Shown in pieces: positions 61,242 to 64,000 of a stretch of DNA of 64,000 bases (within the stretch, counting starts at the first letter, position 1; the number at the start of each line of letters is the position of its first letter). The stretch is from JACCSI01 sp035575715 (GTDB lineage Bacteria > Acidobacteriota > Vicinamibacteria > Vicinamibacterales > UBA2999). Where the stretch lies: positions 62,001 to 126,000 of the forward strand of contig DATLXN010000006.1 of the NCBI GenBank assembly GCA_035575715.1, given 5' to 3'. Under the pieces are notes generated by a model. It saw only the letters and a program-made list of their open reading frames with translations, ran no database searches and had not been told where the DNA came from. A program made the position numbers and the translations under genes.

Positions 61242-62330
61242 TCAAGCGCTCGGCAGCAGCACGTCTCGAATCAATTGGTTGAGTTCAGTGCCGGCAGTGA
61301 GAAATTGACGAAGCGTGCGGCGCGTCGGCGGATAGTGGTCAAACTCTTCTGGGCCGAGGCCGCGGTCATCATAGGCGCGGCGAAAGTCCGGAAATCGGCG
61401 GTACAGGTCGTCAACGATGGTCGCGGCGACGGGAATCTTGATCCGATCGGCGACAGTCACGTCGCTCGCCGCTAAGCGCTTCTGCCATGCCGAGGGCGGC
61501 GAGATCACCAGGTCGCCACCGATCAATTCGCTCCAGTGCAGGTGATTGCGAAACGCTGCGGACAGCAGCCGCAGTCGATAGCCGCGCCGTTGGAACAGGT
61601 CATAGGTCTTCTTGAACACGGCGACACCGGCCCATTCGAGGTGACCGGGGTCGGTCGTGATCGACGATTGCTCCATCACCACTTTGAGCCAATCATCGAG
61701 ACGACCCACCATGATGGTGCAGACCGGGCCCATGGTGCTGATGTCGTCGCCAGCCTGCTCACGTCGCTTCAATCCCCGCTCCACGGCTTCGGCGACCGCC
61801 ACGCACTGCGGCAACGTAAAGCAGACAGTGGCGTTGATGCTGATGCCACGCGCCGTCACTTCCTCAATCGCGGTGATCCCGGCCGCCGTCGCCGGAATCT
61901 TGACGATCATGTTCGGGGCCAGCGCATTGAACTCGTCGGCCTGCGCGATGATCGCCGCGGCATTCCGGTAGAGACGCGGGTCGGTCTGGATCGAGAGGCG
62001 CCCGTTGCGGCCGCTGTCGGCCTGAAATGCCGGCAGGAGCAACTCGGCTGCATCTGCGGACATCTGTTTGACTACGGCCCACGCGATTTCGTCTTCGGTG
62101 GCAGTCGGCATGTCGCGACCGATCGCCTCGATCCGGGGCCGCCACTCGGCGATCCGATTTTTCACGACCGCATGCGCGATCACTGGATTGCAGGTCGCCC
62201 CGACGCCGCCCTGATCGATCGCAAACTGCAGCTCCTCGATGTCTGCGGAGTCGTTCCACAGACAGGTCGGTGTGGTTTGCGTCATTTCGTGCAGCGGACT
62301 CTTCCATGCGGTCATCGGCTCGCTCATCAT
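61242..62330 (-). CDS. Transaldolase-family protein
   Basis: 362 residues with TIM-barrel features of the transaldolase family: LWNDSADIEELQFAIDQGGV, GATCNPVI and the Schiff-base lysine in NMIVKIPATAAGITAIEEV. Class and substrate differ from the TalB group. Similar enzymes occur in some inositol gene clusters where they could act on a sugar or inositol fragment in place of the IolJ aldolase; this is inference. Sixteen bases after iolE, same strand. Confidence 0.85.
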   Translation of the reverse strand: MMSEPMTAWKSPLHEMTQTTPTCLWNDSADIEELQFAIDQGGVGATCNPVIAHAVVKNRIAEWRPRIEAIGRDMPTATEDEIAWAVVKQMSADAAELLLPAFQADSGRNGRLSIQTDPRLYRNAAAIIAQADEFNALAPNMIVKIPATAAGITAIEEVTARGISINATVCFTLPQCVAVAEAVERGLKRREQAGDDISTMGPVCTIMVGRLDDWLKVVMEQSSITTDPGHLEWAGVAVFKKTYDLFQRRGYRLRLLSAAFRNHLHWSELIGGDLVISPPSAWQKRLAASDVTVADRIKIPVAATIVDDLYRRFPDFRRAYDDRGLGPEEFDHYPPTRRTLRQFLTAGTELNQLIRDVLLPSA

Positions 62331-62346
62331 AAATCCGCGGCGCCGT

Positions 62347-63246
62347 TTACACGCCTAAGGCGCGCAAGTATTCCCGATTGCGCTGTGCGCTCTCAGCCGG
62401 CGCGCCGTGGCCGGGGAAGACATCCTGTTCAACGACTATCCACCCGTCGTAATGCACCCGGCGAAGCGCGTCGAGCACGCTGCCGAAATCAACGGCACCC
62501 TGGCCCAGCTCGCAAAAGACACGAGCGCGAACCGCGGCCAGATAGCCGCGACCCAGCCCGCGCGATTCCGCGGCAATCCCGGCATGGCAGTCTTTGAAGT
62601 GCACGTGCCAGACCCGGGCGGCATGGCGCTCGAGCACCGCCAGCGGGTCGCCGCCACCGTACAGGGTATGGCCGGTATCCAGGCACAGGCCGACCAGCGA
62701 CGGGTCGGTGCGCGCCATTAATTGATCGATCTCCGCTTCGGTTTCAACGTAACCGCCGCAGTGCGGATGAAACACGGTCCGCAAACCGGTCTGTGCCTTG
62801 ACCGCTCGCGCGACGCGATCGGCCCCGGCCGCGAAGGTGTGCCACTGGTCATCGGTCAGGCAGTGCGCCTCGCTAATGCGCCCGGCGTGCTGTTCCCGGG
62901 CCGGCACGCTCGCGTTGTCGTCGGACAACACGATCAAGGCATCCTCGCCGGCAGCGTCGCGGAGCAGCCGCGCCGTGCGAAGTGCGGTTTCGACACCCGC
63001 GGGGTGTGCGGCGGCATCGGCCAAAGCGACCGGGACAAAGCCCCCGATCAGCGTCAGCTGGCGCGCGCCAACTGCTTGTGCCAGGGCCACAGGGTTGGTT
63101 GGCATGAATGCCCAGTCCCCCAACTCGGTGCCGACATAGCCGGTTTGGTGAATTTCATCGAGCACCTGGCCGTAGGGCGCCGACTTACTCTCGGATCCAA
63201 ATTCAAGAACACCCCACGAACAGGGCGCGTTGGCGACACGAATCAT
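62347..63246 (-). CDS. iolE: Inosose dehydratase-like TIM-barrel isomerase/epimerase
   Basis: 299 residues from ATG 63246. Xylose-isomerase-like barrel with IRVANAPCSWGVLEFGS start, FHPHCGGYVETEAEIDQLM (metal site), LCLDTGHTLYGGGDP and WHVHFKDCHAG. IolE removes water from 2-keto-myo-inositol, feeding IolD. The start and surrounding iol genes support IolE over other sugar isomerases. TATCAT ends seven bases before the ATG. Confidence 0.88.
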   Translation of the reverse strand: MIRVANAPCSWGVLEFGSESKSAPYGQVLDEIHQTGYVGTELGDWAFMPTNPVALAQAVGARQLTLIGGFVPVALADAAAHPAGVETALRTARLLRDAAGEDALIVLSDDNASVPAREQHAGRISEAHCLTDDQWHTFAAGADRVARAVKAQTGLRTVFHPHCGGYVETEAEIDQLMARTDPSLVGLCLDTGHTLYGGGDPLAVLERHAARVWHVHFKDCHAGIAAESRGLGRGYLAAVRARVFCELGQGAVDFGSVLDALRRVHYDGWIVVEQDVFPGHGAPAESAQRNREYLRALGV

Positions 63247-63253
63247 AGACAGA

Positions 63254-63263
63254 ATGATATTCT
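63254..63263. promoter_or_regulatory. Divergent promoter with overlapping -10 elements (iolE / iolB)
   Basis: ATGATATTCT carries TATCAT on the minus strand (63259-63254) and TATTCT on the plus strand (63258-63263), sharing two base pairs exactly as at 28237-28246. Confidence 0.6.
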
Positions 63264-63284
63264 TCCGGCGGTTTGAGGTCTCAC

Positions 63285-64000
63285 GTGTTGTTCCGGTCGT
63301 CGCCTCCCTCACTGCGGCGCACGGGCACCGCGGTACAGGTCACACCTGCAAAAGCCGGTTGGCGGCTGGTGCACTTTGCCGTCCACCAGATCTCGCCGAA
63401 GCAGGCGTGGAACAGCAAGACCGGCCGACATGAATGCTGCCTGGTGCTGCTCCGTGGGCACTGCCGGGTCGAGTACGGTGGGTCAACGGCCACGCTTGGT
63501 CCTCGCGCCGATGTCTTCTCCGGCTATCCGCACGCGGTGTATCTGCCCCCGCAGACATCCTTTCGCGTCGTCGCTGAGCAACTCACAGAGCTGGCCGATG
63601 GCCGCGCGCCGGCACGGAGACATTTTGAGCCGCGGGTGATCAAGCCCGAAGATTGCGGATTCGAAATCCGCGGTGGGGGCAACGCGACCCGGCAGATCGT
63701 CGATATCATGCCGCCGTCGTTCCCTGCCGATCGCCTGCTGATCTGCGAGGTGTTGACGCCCGCCGGGAACTGGTCAAGTTACCCGCCACACAAGCATGAC
63801 GTCGATCGCCCGCCCGGCGAAGTGAAACTGGAAGAGATTTACTACTATCGCTTCGCGGACCCGGCGGCCTACGGCTTTCAGCGGCTGTATGGCAGGACGC
63901 ACGATCAGACTCTGACCGTCACCCACGGCGATGTTGTGACGATTAAATCGGGATATCACCCGTTTGTTACAGCGCACGGGTATAACGCGTATTACCTGAA
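63285..64000 (+). CDS. iolB: 5-deoxy-glucuronate isomerase, 5' part (runs off the window)
   Basis: About 238 residues visible, frame from GTG 63285 (or TTG 63288): VQVTPAKAGWRLVHFAVHQI, AWNSKTGRHECCLVLLRGHC, DVFSGYPHAVYLPPQTSF and the metal site WSSYPPHKHDVDRPPGEVKL with EEIYYYRF. It is a cupin-fold isomerase that turns 5-deoxy-glucuronate into the keto acid taken by IolC. The last part (about 30-40 residues) lies beyond base 64000. Divergent from iolE and sharing its promoter region. Confidence 0.92.
   Translation, partial: MLFRSSPPSLRRTGTAVQVTPAKAGWRLVHFAVHQISPKQAWNSKTGRHECCLVLLRGHCRVEYGGSTATLGPRADVFSGYPHAVYLPPQTSFRVVAEQLTELADGRAPARRHFEPRVIKPEDCGFEIRGGGNATRQIVDIMPPSFPADRLLICEVLTPAGNWSSYPPHKHDVDRPPGEVKLEEIYYYRFADPAAYGFQRLYGRTHDQTLTVTHGDVVTIKSGYHPFVTAHGYNAYYL

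Overview
The window is a high-GC, gene-dense chromosomal segment from a Gram-negative (diderm) bacterium. It carries LptD, TonB-ExbB-ExbD-ExbD, a large TonB-dependent receptor with an N-terminal carboxypeptidase-regulatory domain, UppP, a SecDF-YajC cluster, many TPR lipoproteins or secreted TPR proteins, a membrane pyrophosphatase and a zinc-type L28. This mix, together with short degenerate repeats in the gaps between genes, fits Acidobacteriota, most likely the Vicinamibacteria. That placement is inference from gene content; no rRNA gene lies in the window.

Layout. 1-5.3 kb: lon (runs off the left edge), a DksA-type zinc-finger protein, rpmB-ridA and the bifunctional (p)ppGpp enzyme. 5.4-9.9 kb: TPR lipoprotein and TonB-dependent receptor. 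9.9-13.8 kb, minus strand: tonB, exbB, exbD, exbD, terminator, agmatinase-like enzyme, small coiled-coil protein. 14.1-22 kb, minus strand: tgt-yajC-secD-secF-uppP-DUF502-hppA. 22-24.3 kb: ddl and a secreted TPR protein. 24.4-24.9 kb: two near-identical 18-residue Lys/Ala micro-ORFs, the first with its own promoter and terminator and the second with a terminator. 24.9-28.9 kb: HEAT-cyclophilin lipoprotein, menC-type enolase-family enzyme and a deoxynucleoside kinase. 29-30.1 kb: an AbrB-VapC toxin-antitoxin pair plus a third coupled gene, bracketed by inverted GAAC-rich repeats. 30.2-39.6 kb: accD-folC-lptD, then a dTDP-6-deoxysugar operon ending in a kinase/DUF92 fusion. 39.6-51.6 kb: clp ATPase, M20 peptidase, thiC with a TPP riboswitch, hrpB, rlmI-like methyltransferase, rpiB, a serine hydrolase and two gene remnants. 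51.7-58.5 kb: glyA-dinG-TPR-yggS-divIVA-hutI. 58.4-64 kb: inositol catabolism genes (iolD, iolE, iolB) with a transaldolase-like enzyme and a DUF1206 membrane protein; iolB runs off the right edge.

Working together: TonB-ExbBD energises receptors such as the one at 6.6-9.9 kb. SecDF-YajC, LptD and UppP serve the envelope, and the sugar-nucleotide genes feed surface polysaccharide. IolE, IolD and IolB are successive or near-successive steps of inositol breakdown.

The most notable non-textbook signals are the twin micro-ORF locus, the thiC riboswitch whose P3 arm appears to hold a nested palindrome, the repeat-bracketed toxin-antitoxin island, and a recurring architecture of divergent promoters with overlapping -10 hexamers close to start codons, suggesting common leaderless initiation. 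Gene borders are tight: many start/stop overlaps, and several stop codons lie inside intergenic repeat tracts.
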